Assembly (NCBI GenBank): GCA_963780815.1
Contig: CAWADG010000005.1
Span: forward strand, 124,001 to 188,000
From: VRUE01 sp963780815
Lineage (GTDB): Bacteria > Actinomycetota > Thermoleophilia > Solirubrobacterales > 70-9
Length of the DNA: 64,000 nt
Direction of reading: 5' to 3'
The position numbers and the translations under genes are program-made. Below the pieces are notes generated by a model. That model did not search any database, was not told the DNA's origin, and saw nothing but the letters and a program-made list of their open reading frames with translations. Position 1 is the first letter of the stretch. Each line of letters starts with the position of its first letter. This document shows, piece after piece, positions 23,983 through 35,627 of the stretch.

Positions 23983-25204
23983 TGAGTCGTCCTCCGGCTA
24001 CCAGAGGCGTTGGCTGCTGCCCGCGGCCGCGCTGCTAGCGATCGTCTGCCTGTGGGCTGCCGGCGGGGGCTCCGCCCCTGCTCAGACCCTGCAGGAAAAG
24101 TTCGACACCACCCAGGGCAAGCTGGACGAAGTCCGCAAGAGCGAACGCTCGCTGAGCGCGACGATCGCCGAGCAGAACCAGGCGATCGACTCGATGCTCG
24201 GCGAAGTCTCGGTCCTGCGCCGCGAACAGGCCGCGATCGAAGGCGAACTCGCGGCCAAGCAGGCCGAGCTCGAACGGGCGAGCGCGAAGCTCGAGGCCGA
24301 CAGGGAACGACTGGCGCGGATCAAGGCGCGGCTGAAGCGGGCGCTCGGGGTCCTTCGCCGGCGACTGATCGCGATCTACGAGTCGGGCACCCCCGACATG
24401 GTCAGCGTCGTGCTCGACTCGGCGACCTGGTCCCAGGCCAGCACCCGCGCCGACTACCTGAATCAGATCCAGGACCACGACGACGCCGTCGCCAACCGGG
24501 TCAAGGCGCTGCGAAACGAGGCGAGGGCGGCGGTGGAGCGGATGACCGCGGTCCGGCTCGAGATCAAGGAAGCGCGCGACGCGATCGCCGCCAAGGAGCG
24601 CGAAGCGGCTGCCGCCCGGGCCGAGGCCGAGAAGCGCTTCGGCGAACTCAAGGCCGCCCAGGCGGAACGGCGCGAAACCCTCGACGGGCTCGAGTCGCGC
24701 TCGCAGGCGCTCGGCGACAACCTCGCGAACATCTCCGAACAGATCGCCAGCGCCGGCCAGACCCCGCCGGCCAGCGCCCCGGCCCCGCTCACCCCCGGCC
24801 AGACCGCCGGCTACATCTCCGAAAGCCAGGCGAGCATCCCCTCGGCGGCCCCGCCGGCGATCCAGGGCGCGATCGAAGCCGCCAACTCGATCGCCACCAC
24901 CCCCTACATCTGGGGCGGCGGCCACGGCTCCTTCTCCTCTCCGGGCTACGACTGCTCGGGCGCGGTCAGCTTCGCCCTCAACGGCGGCGGCTTCCTCTCC
25001 AGCCCGCTCGACTCGACCGGGCTCGAGACCTGGGGCGAACCGGGCCCGGGCCAGTGGATCACCGTCTACGCCAACGCCGGCCACGCTTGGATGATCATCG
25101 CCGGCCTTGCCTTCGACACCGTCGGCGGCCCCGGCCCGCGCTGGCACTCCTCACCGGTCGACTCGCCCGAAGGCTTCATCGCCCGCCACCCGCCGGGCTA
25201 CTGA
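23978..25204 (+). CDS. Secreted coiled-coil NlpC/P60 peptidoglycan hydrolase
   Basis: 408 residues. A signal or anchor segment (LLPAAALLAIVCLWAAGGG) is followed by ~200 residues of coiled coil (residues ~38-250, rich in E, A, R, K heptads) resembling RipC/CwlO-type hydrolases activated by FtsEX. A variable linker leads to a C-terminal NlpC/P60 domain with catalytic cysteine in YDCSGAVSFAL and histidine in AGHAWMII. It should cut stem peptides in peptidoglycan during growth or division. The start codon lies in the right arm of a 12-bp hairpin, so translation may be regulated. Confidence 0.88.
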   Translation: MFESSSGYQRRWLLPAAALLAIVCLWAAGGGSAPAQTLQEKFDTTQGKLDEVRKSERSLSATIAEQNQAIDSMLGEVSVLRREQAAIEGELAAKQAELERASAKLEADRERLARIKARLKRALGVLRRRLIAIYESGTPDMVSVVLDSATWSQASTRADYLNQIQDHDDAVANRVKALRNEARAAVERMTAVRLEIKEARDAIAAKEREAAAARAEAEKRFGELKAAQAERRETLDGLESRSQALGDNLANISEQIASAGQTPPASAPAPLTPGQTAGYISESQASIPSAAPPAIQGAIEAANSIATTPYIWGGGHGSFSSPGYDCSGAVSFALNGGGFLSSPLDSTGLETWGEPGPGQWITVYANAGHAWMIIAGLAFDTVGGPGPRWHSSPVDSPEGFIARHPPGY

Positions 25205-25211
25205 CCCGGGG

Positions 25212-26609
25212 TCAGAGCGCCGGGGTATCCGCCGTCTCGAGGCGGCGTCCCAGCGCGCCCCAGGCGGCGACACCGCCGCTGGCGACGTGGGCTATCCGCT
25301 CGAACCCCTCGCGTTGGAGGATCGAGGCGGCGAGGCCACTGCGTTTCCCCGCCTTGCAGATCGTCGCCACCGGGCGGTCGCGGGGCAGCTCGCCGGTCCG
25401 TCCCGCAAGCTCTGCATAGGGAATGTGGACCGAGCCCGGGATGTGGCCTGACTCGAACTCGCCGGCATTGCGGACGTCGATGACGAGCGGTGGCTCGTCG
25501 CCGTCGACCAGTGCCGCCAGCCCGGCGACGTCGATCGCCTCGATCCGGCTCACCGGGCGCTCCTCCGCCCGCCAGGCGCTCATTCCGCCGCCCAGAAAGC
25601 CGCGGACGCTCAGACCGACGGCGGCAAGCAATTCGGCGGCCTCGAGCTCGTTGCCGTCGGAGGCGGCGACGACCACGACATCGGCATCGTGCGGGATGAC
25701 CTGGGCGACCTTCGTCGCAAACCCCGTGTCGTAGGCCGAGGCGCTGATCGCGCCGGGAATGTGGGCCTCGTCGAACTGCTCGTTCGTCCGCGAGTCGACC
25801 GCCACCGCGCCGGCGGCGACCGCCGCCTGAACCCCGCTCGGCGAGAGCCGGGCGGGGGCGCCGATCGCCTCGACCAGCGGCCCGCGGTTGAGGCCGACGA
25901 TGTACTCGACGTTCGGCGGCCGGGTCCCGATACCCGACACCGCGTCCTCGATGAAGTCGGCCTCGTCGGCGATCGCCAGGGCGCGGTTGTGGCGGCGCTC
26001 GAACCCGATCGTCGACGAGGTCTTGAGGTCGATCCCCGAGGAGCCGCAGAGCGAGCCGCCGAGGTGGCCGGGCCAGACCTCGACCTCGTCGGGCAGCGCC
26101 ATCAGTCGGTCGTGCAGCGAGCGGAAGATCTCGGCGGCGCCCTCGCGCGGCTCGACCGCCAGGTCGGGGCGGGCGACGTCGCCGACGAACAGCGAGTCGC
26201 CGGTCAGGACCGCCACCGGGTCGCCGCCGCGGCCTGGATCGCGCAGCAGGAACGAGGTGTGCTCGGGGCGGTGCCCGGGAGTGTTGATCGCCTCGATCGA
26301 GGCGCCGTCGCCGAGCTCGAGGACCCAGCCGCCGGTGAACGGCTCGTGCTCGTACTCGGCGCCGGCGAGCTCGCTGACGTGGATCGTCGCCCCCGTCGCC
26401 CGTGCCAGCCGGCCGTGCCCGGAGACGTGGTCGGCGTGGTTGTGGGACTCGAGCACGTGCTCGATCCGAACTCCGTGCAGCCGCGCAAGGTCGAGGTAGG
26501 GCTCGATGTCCCACTGCGGGTCGATGACCGCGGCGACTCCGCTGCCGGTGTCACCTACGAGGTAGGAGGCGCAGCCGAGGTCCTCGTGGATGACTTGCCT
26601 GAAGAGCAT
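25212..26609 (-). CDS. MBL-fold hydrolase fused to two rhodanese domains, persulfide dioxygenase-like
   Basis: 465 residues. Residues 1-~240 form a metallo-beta-lactamase domain with SHNHADHVSGH, a TPGHRPEHTSF metal ligand and LTGDSLFVGD, as in ETHE1/BlrB persulfide dioxygenases. Two rhodanese domains follow. The first (~260-350) lacks a catalytic cysteine, reading VVVAASDGNE. The second (~365-460) has VATICKAGKRSG with the cysteine. The protein probably handles persulfides or thiosulfate in the cytosol. It stands alone between the convergent NlpC/P60 gene and the divergent acetate region. Confidence 0.88.
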   Translation of the reverse strand: MLFRQVIHEDLGCASYLVGDTGSGVAAVIDPQWDIEPYLDLARLHGVRIEHVLESHNHADHVSGHGRLARATGATIHVSELAGAEYEHEPFTGGWVLELGDGASIEAINTPGHRPEHTSFLLRDPGRGGDPVAVLTGDSLFVGDVARPDLAVEPREGAAEIFRSLHDRLMALPDEVEVWPGHLGGSLCGSSGIDLKTSSTIGFERRHNRALAIADEADFIEDAVSGIGTRPPNVEYIVGLNRGPLVEAIGAPARLSPSGVQAAVAAGAVAVDSRTNEQFDEAHIPGAISASAYDTGFATKVAQVIPHDADVVVVAASDGNELEAAELLAAVGLSVRGFLGGGMSAWRAEERPVSRIEAIDVAGLAALVDGDEPPLVIDVRNAGEFESGHIPGSVHIPYAELAGRTGELPRDRPVATICKAGKRSGLAASILQREGFERIAHVASGGVAAWGALGRRLETADTPAL

Positions 26610-26760
26610 TGGCGTCGACCCAATCTACAGAGGGGGGATCGGCGTCCCCAGGTATAGGGATCCCCAATTTCGGGTAGTCGCCTCGGCAACCGAGAGTAGT
26701 TCCACAAACACATCGCCCGCTCCCGGAGTGCTTCCGCAGGCGGACGGAAAGGGGGATGTC

Positions 26761-27338
26761 ATGGAGTCGACGACGATCAGGGCCTCCGAACGGACCATCG
26801 ACCGCCGCGGAGACCAGACGGTCGGGGCGGTCTAGGTGAGCCAGTGCTGGAAGCCGGCGGACCCGGCGCCCCTCGGCCTCGCCGCGGCCTCGCGCTCGGC
26901 TACGGCGGGATCGCGCAGGTCCTGGCGGAGATGTGGGAGTTCCGCACCGGCAACACCTTCGGCGCGGTGGCGTTCACGTCCTTCGGGGCGTTCTGGCTCT
27001 CGTTCTGGGCGTTCGTCACCTTCTTCTCCGGCGATATCCCGGCCGCCCACGTCGGCGACGTGGTCGGCCTCTACCTGATCGCGTGGGGGATCTTCACCAC
27101 TTACATGTTCGTCGCCTCGCTGCGGACCACGGCCGCCGTCGCGGTCGTCTTCTTCCTGCTGGCGATCACCTTCTTCCTGCTCGGCTTAGGCAACTCGGGC
27201 GGAAACGAAGGCCTGGTCGAAGTCGGCGGATGGTTCGGACTGGCGACCGCGGTCGCCGCCTGGTATGCATCGTTCGCGGCGGTGACCAACGCGACATTCG
27301 GGCGGACGGTCCTGCCGGTCCGGTCCCTCGGTCGCTGA
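26761..27338 (+). pseudogene. Acetate uptake transporter (SatP/YaaH/GPR1 family), disrupted 5' part
   Basis: ATG 26761 behind AAAGGGGGA starts a frame that meets TAG at 26833, then continues in frame as QCWKPADPAPLGLAA, the conserved family opening. The first ~40 expected residues of membrane helix are then missing, and the frame shifts to LGYGGIAQVLAEMWEFRTGNTFGAVAFTSFG, the family hallmark. Four further helices run to 27338. The C-terminal two thirds are well preserved. It lies 16 bases ahead of acetyl-CoA synthetase, the usual acetate-uptake partner. Either a decayed permease or a local deletion error. Confidence 0.7.
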
Positions 27339-27354
27339 GAGGAGGAGGAGCGAG

Positions 27355-29339
<1,985 letters not shown>

Positions 29340-29343
<4 letters not shown>

Positions 29344-30129
29344 GGCCCGGGGGGCGGGGAAGCTCGCTCGTCGACCAGCCGTTCGACCGCGATCTCCAGC
29401 GCCGCGAGCTGTTCGCGGATGCTCCGCAGTTCGCGCTGGGCGACCGCCTCGGCCGAGGCGCTCTCGGCCTCGATCTCGAGCTCGACCGCGGACAGCTCGG
29501 GGCCGAAGAAGCGCTGGGCGATGGCGCCGGTCACGAGGGCGATGAACCCGAGGCCGACCAGGACCAGCACCGTGGCGACGATCTGGCCACCGGTGTCGGT
29601 CGGCTGGATGTCGGAGCCGAGCGTCGTCATCGTCGTCATCGCCCAGTAGATCCCGTCCCAGGTGCTGAGGTGCTCCTGGTTGCGCTCGAGGGCGTCGAAC
29701 AGGGCGCCGCCGCCGACCACCGTGAGCAGCGCCAGTAGCGCCGCGTAGTGGAGGCCGCGCAGGGTGAAGATGTCGCGCGAGATGCTGCTGAGCTGCAGCA
29801 GCCGCAGCACGACGCAGAAGGCGCAGGACCCGCAGTCCCTGCAGGCCGGCGGGGAGGATCGGCGGGGTGAAGACGACGAGGAACAGGTCGAGTGGGTTAT
29901 GCCGCAGCCAGGCGCCGCGGTCCGGCACGACCGCGAGCATCACCACCAGCTCGACGACGAAGGCGAGCCAGGTCGCCCAATTGAGGATGTCGGCGGTGGT
30001 CTCGAGCGCGCCGCCTGGGTGGGACTCGCTGATCGCCACCATCGGCACCGTCAGCGCCGCCGCGATCAGCATCGGCACTTCCAGCTTCTGCTGGACGCGG
30101 GTGCTGCGCTCGTCCATACCCGGGCCCAT
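29340..30129 (-). pseudogene. Voltage-gated-type potassium channel, frameshifted
   Basis: The N-terminal half, from ATG 30129 or 30117, has transmembrane segments (PMLIAAALTVPMVAI, WATWLAFVVELVVMLAVV) and an arginine-rich S4-like stretch GLRVLRLLR. At 29811 the frame breaks. Removing one base joins to VLRLLQLSSISRDIF and then the pore helix with filter-like TMTTLGSDI and inner helix. A coiled coil (~residues 210-250) follows. The selectivity filter reads TLGSD in place of TVGYGD, usual in some bacterial channels. The join is seamless, which suggests a sequencing insertion. Confidence 0.75.
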
Positions 30130-30155
30130 CCGCTCTAGTTCGACGCGTCCCCTGC

Positions 30156-30203
30156 TTGGCCTTTTCAGAGTAGTTCGCTATACTAATTACCTAAGCTAAT
30201 CAA
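30156..30203 (+). promoter_or_regulatory. Promoter/operator of the marR-MFS operon
   Basis: TTGGCC (30156-30161), 17 bases, then TATACT (30179-30184) make a sigma-70-type promoter ending 19 bases before the ATG. The AT-rich stretch from the -10 to the start holds three CTAA units at 30183, 30191 and 30196, a plausible MarR operator. It stands out as AT-rich in GC-rich surroundings. Confidence 0.5.
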
Positions 30204-30683
30204 ATGACTTCCACGGCACAGGAGAACAGGCTCACCGAGGCGGCGGCGCGGATGCGGCTGGCGATCGTGCGGACCGCGAGGCGGCTGCGCCAGGAGGCGG
30301 CCGGCGCGGGGGGCACCGAGCTCTCGCCGACGGCCGCGGCGGCGCTGGCGACGGTCGAGCGCCACGGTCCGCTGACGCCCAGCGAGCTCGCCGAGATCGA
30401 GCGGATCAAGCGGCCGACCGGGACCCGGACGCTGCGCCAGCTCGAGGAGGCGGGCCTCGTCGATCGCACCCGCGACCCGGCCGACGGCCGCAGCTCTCTG
30501 GTCACGATCAACGCCGCCGGCCGCGAGCGGCTGCGCCGTCTCCGCGGCCGCAAGAACGCCTACCTGGCGCGGCGGATGCGGGACCTTCCCGCCGAGGACG
30601 TCGAGACGCTCGAGCGCGCGGCCGGGATCCTCGAGAGGATCCTCGAGGAGCCGCGGCGCCAGCGTCCCGAGGAAGCTCGATGA
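30204..30683 (+). CDS. MarR family transcriptional regulator
   Basis: 159 residues. Helix-rich with a winged helix: LTPSELAEIERIKRPTGTRTLRQLEEAGLVDRTRDPADGRSSLVTIN gives the recognition helix and the wing with the conserved DxRSS. Flanking helices would form the dimer. It overlaps the MFS transporter gene by ATGA, so it most likely represses itself and the exporter until a ligand binds. Confidence 0.92.
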   Translation: MTSTAQENRLTEAAARMRLAIVRTARRLRQEAAGAGGTELSPTAAAALATVERHGPLTPSELAEIERIKRPTGTRTLRQLEEAGLVDRTRDPADGRSSLVTINAAGRERLRRLRGRKNAYLARRMRDLPAEDVETLERAAGILERILEEPRRQRPEEAR

Positions 30684-31930
30684 GCGCGGCCCTGCGGCGC
30701 AGCGTCGACTCCCTCTCGGTCCCGAACTACCGCCGCTACTTCGCCGGCCAGGTCGTATCGCTGTCCGGCAACTGGATGCAGATGGTCGCCGAGATCTGGC
30801 TCGTCCTCTCGCTGACCGGGAGCGGCCTCGCGGTCGGGATGACGACCGCGCTCCAGTTCCTCCCGATCCTCCTCTTCGGCGCCTGGGGCGGCCTCCTCGC
30901 CGACCGCTTCCCGAAGCGGCGCCTGCTGATGGTGACCCAGGCGCTGATGGTGATCCCCGCCCTCGTGCTCCTCACCGTCACCGCCGCCGGCGTCGTCGCC
31001 CCGTGGATGGTCCTCGCGCTCGTCTTCGCCCGCGGCACGATCAACTCCGTCGACAACCCGACCAGGCAGAGCTTCGCGATCGAGATGGTCGGCGCCGACC
31101 GGGTCGTCAACGCGGTCAGCCTCAACAGCGTCCTGATCCAATCGGCGCGGCTGGTCGGGCCGGCGCTGGCCGGCATCCTGATCGTCTCGGTCGGGGTCGA
31201 GCCGTGCTTCGCGATCAACGCCCTCTCCTTCGGGGTGATGATCTTCGCCCTCTGGCGGATGGAGCCCGACCAGCTCAACTCGGCTCCGCGGGCCGAGCGC
31301 GAGCGGGGCGCGATCCGCGCCGCCCTGCGCTACGTCCGCGCCACGCCGGAGCTGGCGGTGCCGCTCGCCCTGATGGCCCTGGTCGGCACCTTCGGCCTCA
31401 ACTTCCAGGTGATCCTGCCGCTGCTCGCCCGCTTCAGCTTCGAAGGCGGGCCGACCGCCTACGCGGTTCTCGTCGCCGCGATGGGCGCCGGCTCGGTCGT
31501 CGGCGCGCTCGCGACGGGGGCCCACGGCCGCACCGATCCCCGGTTGATCGCCGGCGCCGCGCTCTCCTTCGGGCTCCTCGCGGCGCTCGCCGCGGCGATG
31601 CCGAGCCTCGCCCTCGAGCTGCCGGCGGTGGCGCTGCTCGGCGCCTCCGCGGTCACCTTCGCCGCAGCGATCAACTCATCGCTGCAACTCACCGTCGAGC
31701 CCGAGATGCGGGGCCGTGTGATGGCCCTCTACTCGGTCGTCTTCCTCGGCTCGACGGCGATCGGCGGCCCGCTCGCGGGCTGGCTCTCCGAAGCGTACGA
31801 CCCGCGGGTGGCGCTGCTGCTGGCGGCCGGCGCCGGGATCGCCGCCGCCTGGGCCGGACACGTCTCCTTCGCCCGGATGCGGGCGAGGCCACGAGGGCCC
31901 CGCCCGCTCGAGGCTTTCGAAGCCGGCTAG
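30680..31930 (+). CDS. MFS transporter, EntS/DHA3-type exporter
   Basis: 416 residues with about 12 membrane segments. The N-terminus LSVPNYRRYFAGQVVSLSGNWMQ, the loop GGLLADRFPKRRLL, and the central DNPTRQSFAIEMVG are hallmarks of the DHA3/EntS group, which exports siderophores, macrolides and other small molecules by proton antiport. Co-translated with the MarR regulator (ATGA), which fits an inducible efflux pump. Its TAG forms CTAG with the convergent osmoprotectant-binding gene. Confidence 0.9.
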   Translation: MSAALRRSVDSLSVPNYRRYFAGQVVSLSGNWMQMVAEIWLVLSLTGSGLAVGMTTALQFLPILLFGAWGGLLADRFPKRRLLMVTQALMVIPALVLLTVTAAGVVAPWMVLALVFARGTINSVDNPTRQSFAIEMVGADRVVNAVSLNSVLIQSARLVGPALAGILIVSVGVEPCFAINALSFGVMIFALWRMEPDQLNSAPRAERERGAIRAALRYVRATPELAVPLALMALVGTFGLNFQVILPLLARFSFEGGPTAYAVLVAAMGAGSVVGALATGAHGRTDPRLIAGAALSFGLLAALAAAMPSLALELPAVALLGASAVTFAAAINSSLQLTVEPEMRGRVMALYSVVFLGSTAIGGPLAGWLSEAYDPRVALLLAAGAGIAAAWAGHVSFARMRARPRGPRPLEAFEAG

Positions 31931-32912
31931 CCGGTGAAGCCTTCTTCTTCGAGGTACTCGGTGGCCACCTGCTTCGGCGTTTCTTTTTCGAGTTCGACCC
32001 GAGCGTCGAGCTCCTGAACCACCGGCAGCGTCAGGCCTTCCTGGACCTGGAGGATCGTCTTTTCGTAGTCGGGCCCGGCTTCTTCGGCGACCGACTTCTT
32101 GGTCACGAAGATGACGTTCCCGGCCGGGAAGACTTCCTTGTCGTCTTCGAGGATCACGAACTTCGAGTCTTCCCCTGACAGCTGGGGGTCGGTCGTGAAC
32201 AGGATCGAGAGGTCGGCCTGCCCGTTTTCGAGCACGGTGTAGCGGAGGCCGATGTCGACCGGCTTGAATTCCTTGAACTTGAGCCCGTAGAGCTGTTCGA
32301 GGCCGGCCAGGCAATCGATCCGCTGGCGGCACTCGGGCGAGCCGTAGAGGGACATTTCTTCCGAGTTGCCTTCGAGGTCGGAGATCGTCTTCAGGCCGAG
32401 TTCTTCGGCGTCTTTCCTTCAGTCGTCCCGACGGCATTTGCGCTCGCGAACGGAGTCGGTTCGAACGCGGTCAGCCCTTCCTTTTCGAATTCTTCATTGG
32501 CCTTTTCCCACGCTTCGGTCGCGTCGGAGGGGACTTCTTCGGGTTCGAGGCCGAAGAACGAGGTCAGCGCCGTGCTGGCGTACTCGGGGTAGCCCGAGAT
32601 CTGCCCGGCCTTCAGCGTTTTCAGCGCCACCGTTTCCGAGCCGAGGTTGAGGTCTGACTTCGCCTTGTAGCCGGCCGCGGAGAGCCCCTGGGCATAGATT
32701 TCCCCGAGTATTTCCTGTTCGGGGAAGTTCTTCGAGCCGATCGTCAGGGAAACGTTCCCGTTTTCGGGGTTGGAGACGATCGCGTTGCCGCCGCCGCCTT
32801 CTTCTTCACCTCCCGAGGAGGTCGTGCCGTCGCCGCCGCCGCAGGCGGCGAGAGCCAAACTGAGGATCAGAGCGAGCACGATCGCGACAGCGGCCCGCCC
32901 CCCGTTGGTCAT
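31927..32912 (-). pseudogene. Glycine betaine/osmoprotectant-binding lipoprotein, frameshifted
   Basis: From ATG 32912 the protein has a lipoprotein signal (LALAAC lipobox), a glycine/glutamate-rich linker and an OpuAC-type binding domain: LTIGSKNFPEQEILGEIYAQ, LNLGSETVALKTLKAGQI and GYPEYASTAL. At about 32413-32417 one base is missing. Adding it joins to KDAEELGLKTISDLEG and the second lobe (LYGSPECRQRIDCLAGLEQ, LFTTDPQLSG), ending at 31927. It is the last gene of the ABC operon, 58 bases after the second permease. The high E/K and AAG/GAA codon share is normal for an exported binding protein here. Confidence 0.83.
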
Positions 32913-32970
32913 GGATCTCACTCTTGTTCCTCTCTTCTCGTTTGCACTGTCGATGGACTGGTCGAACTGG

Positions 32971-33672
32971 TCAGGCAGCACTCAGCTTCAAGCCTTTCGA
33001 AGTGATCAGACGTTGTACTCCCGCGAGCGCGAACTCGAGAGTCAGTGCCATCAGGGCGACGACGATCGCCCCCGCGAGGACACCGTTCTCGCCGTATACG
33101 TTTTCGTTGATGATGTAGTCGCCGAGGGTCAGGACTCCTGCCAACGGCGCGATCGTCGCCGTCGCCACGATCGCGATCGTCGCCCCTCGAATCCCCGCCA
33201 TCAGCGTCGGGACCGCGAGCGGCATCTCGATCCGGGTCAGGATCTCGAGCTCGGTCATCCCGACGCCGCGGGCGGCGTCGACCGAGGCGCGGTCGGCCTG
33301 GCGGATGCCGGTGAAGGCATTGGTCAGGATCGGCGGGATGCCGAGGATCGAAAGCGCGATGGTGACGTTGAGGACGCCGACCCCGATCACCGCCGCCATC
33401 AGCGCGATCAGCGCCAGCTCGGGGATCCCCCGGCCGGCGTTGCCGATCGCGACCGCGAGGAAGCCGCCGGTGCCGCGATGACCGAGCCAGAGGCCGATCG
33501 GCATCGCGACCGCCAGCGCCAGCGCCAGCGCCAGCAGCGTCACCTCGAGCTGGGTCATCGCCAGTTCGACGGTCTGCGAGAAGCCCCCGACCAGCTTGCC
33601 GCCGGTGACATTCGAGGGCTGGGGCTCGAAGATGAATTCGATAGCACCGCCGATCGACGCCGCCGGGATCAC
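32971..33672 (-). CDS. Osmoprotectant ABC transporter permease 2
   Basis: 233 residues from GTG 33672, overlapping the first permease stop by 4 bases. About six helices; the inner-membrane coupling motif lies at GVGMTELEILTRIEMPLAVPTLMAGIR, the EAA loop of binding-protein-dependent permeases. The family is OpuCB/OpuCD (ProW-like). It pairs with permease 1 to form the membrane channel for betaine, choline or carnitine. Confidence 0.9.
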   Translation of the reverse strand: MIPAASIGGAIEFIFEPQPSNVTGGKLVGGFSQTVELAMTQLEVTLLALALALAVAMPIGLWLGHRGTGGFLAVAIGNAGRGIPELALIALMAAVIGVGVLNVTIALSILGIPPILTNAFTGIRQADRASVDAARGVGMTELEILTRIEMPLAVPTLMAGIRGATIAIVATATIAPLAGVLTLGDYIINENVYGENGVLAGAIVVALMALTLEFALAGVQRLITSKGLKLSAA

Positions 33673-34373
33673 GCCCGCACCCTCCGGGTCCACGGCGTCG
33701 CCATCCGCTGGATCAGGTAGAGCACGGCGTCGAACAGGATCGCCATCAGGATCGCGATCCCGCCGCCGAGGATGATCCCGGTCGGGAAGTTGAGGCTCTT
33801 GTAGATCTGCTCGCCGAGGCCCCAGCCGCTGACGAAGACGGCGAGCGTCGCGATCGCGATCGTGCTGACGGTCGCGATCCGCAGGCCGGCGATGATCTCC
33901 GGCGTCGCCAGCGGGACCTCGACCCGCCAGAGCAGCTGCCGGTCGGTGAGGCCCATTCCACGGGCGGCGTCCTTGACCGGGGCGGGGACGTTGTCGAGGC
34001 CGATCAGGGTGTTGCGGTAGATGATCTGCAGGTTGAATGCGGTCAGCGCGATGATCGCGGTGTCGACTCCGCGACCTGTCAGCGGCAGCAGCAGGAAGAA
34101 GAAGGCGACGCTGGGGATCGTGTAGAGGACGCCGGTCGCGGCCAGCAGCGGCGGCCGCAGCCAGCGGCGGCGGTGGGCGAGGAGCGCCAGCGTGAACGCG
34201 ATCGCGAACCCGAGCAGGACCGCGGCGAGCACCAGCTGCAGATGCTGGACGGTCGGTGTCTCGTATCGATCGAGGTTGTGGCGGGCCCAGTCGAAGCAGA
34301 AGAGGGCCTTCGGGTTTTCCTCGCAGGCGCCGCCGCGTTCCCTGATTTCCACCGCTGCAAGAGGCCCGATCAC
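33669..34373 (-). CDS. Osmoprotectant ABC transporter permease 1
   Basis: 234 residues from GTG 34373, overlapping the ATPase stop by 4 bases (GTGA). Hydrophobic segments start near residues 44, 80, 105, 165 and 200. The EAA-type loop reads AARGMGLTDRQLLWRVEVPLATPEIIAGLR. TIPSVAFFFLLLPLTG is characteristic of OpuC-like permeases. Second gene of the four-gene operon. Confidence 0.9.
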   Translation of the reverse strand: MIGPLAAVEIRERGGACEENPKALFCFDWARHNLDRYETPTVQHLQLVLAAVLLGFAIAFTLALLAHRRRWLRPPLLAATGVLYTIPSVAFFFLLLPLTGRGVDTAIIALTAFNLQIIYRNTLIGLDNVPAPVKDAARGMGLTDRQLLWRVEVPLATPEIIAGLRIATVSTIAIATLAVFVSGWGLGEQIYKSLNFPTGIILGGGIAILMAILFDAVLYLIQRMATPWTRRVRA

Positions 34374-35561
34374 GTCTTCGGCCTCTCGGCGGCCCGGTGC
34401 TCGTCGTGCTCGGCGGCCGCGGAGCCGAGGAACTCGGAGATGATCTCGACCGAGAGGACGCCGTCGATCCTCCCTCGCGAGTCGACCACGGCGGCGTACT
34501 GCGCCTGGCCCTGGAGCAGGTCGGCGAGCGCGTCGCGCATGATGTCGTCGCGATCGAGGACCGGCCCCAGCGGCGAGTCGGGCCGCTCGGGGACGAACTC
34601 GAGCTCGAGGTCGCGACGGGAGAGCCACCCGATCGGGCGCCGCTCATCGTCGACCAGCAGCGGGTAGGGGACTTCGGCGTCGGCGAGCTTCGCCGTGACC
34701 TCGGCGCTCGCCTGGCCGATGAAGGCAAGCGGTGCCTCCCAGAGGTCGATGTCGGCGACCCGCATCAGCGCCAGCCGCTTCAGCGCCCGGTCGGCGCCGA
34801 CGAAGTCCTCGACGAATTCGTCGGCGGGCGCCATCAGCAGCTCGGCCGGTGTCGCGAACTGGGCGACCCGGCCGCCCTCCCGCATGATCGCGATCCGGTC
34901 ACCCATCTTGATCGCCTCGTCGATGTCGTGGGTGACGAACAGGACGGTCTTCTTGACCGCGGCCTGGAGGCGGAGGAACTCGTTCTGGAGGCGCTCGCGG
35001 TTGATCGGGTCGATCGCCCCGAACGGCTCGTCCATCAGCATCACATGCGGATCCGCGGCGAGCGCGCGGGCGACGCCGACCCGCTGCTGCTGGCCGCCCG
35101 AGAGCTGGCCCGGGTAGCGATCGCCGAGCTCCGGGTCGAGGCCGATCAATTCGAGCAGCTCGGCGGTGCGGGCCGCGACCCGATGCCGGTCCCAGCCGAG
35201 GAGCTGCGGGACGGTGGCGATGTTCTGGGCGATCGTCCGGTGCGGGAAGAGCCCGGTCTCCTGGATCACGTAGCCGATCTCGCGGCGCAGGTGCGCGGGC
35301 TCGATATCGCGAACCGAGCGGTCGCCAACAAGGACGTCGCCGCCGGTCAGCTCGACCGTGCGGTTGACCAGGCGCATCGCGGTCGTCTTGCCGCACCCCG
35401 ACGGTCCGACCAGCACGCAGATGTCCCCGGCCGGGACGGTCAGCGAGAGATCATCGACTGCGGCAGAGTCCGCGCCCGGGTAGCGCTTGCTCGCGGTCCT
35501 CGTACCGCACCTCCGAGGCGCCGGCGGGTGACCCTGCGTCCGTGACCTCTTCAGTCGACAC
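34370..35561 (-). pseudogene. Osmoprotectant ABC transporter ATPase with CBS pair, frameshifted at 5' end
   Basis: The conserved body has Walker A VGPSGCGKTTAM, signature LSGGQQQRVGVARAL, Walker B VMLMDEPFGAIDP and the H-loop THDIDEA. Two CBS domains follow (~residues 265-380), which in OpuA/OpuC relatives sense ionic strength or nucleotides. The 5' end is in another frame: GTG 35561 reads STEEVTDAGSPAGASEVRYED, and removing one base at ~35495 joins it to SKRYPGADSAAVDDLSLTV. First gene of the operon. No promoter of high quality is evident. Confidence 0.83.
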
Positions 35562-35627
35562 CTGCGATTTGAGCCTATACCCACGGCGGCGGTGAAATCC
35601 ACGCCCGTTCGGCGGACCGGGCCCGGA

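Noticed and set aside
29805..29820. Programmed ribosomal frameshift in the potassium channel gene
   Set aside because: No slippery heptamer or downstream pseudoknot is apparent, and similar one-base breaks occur in many unrelated genes of the window, favouring sequence errors.
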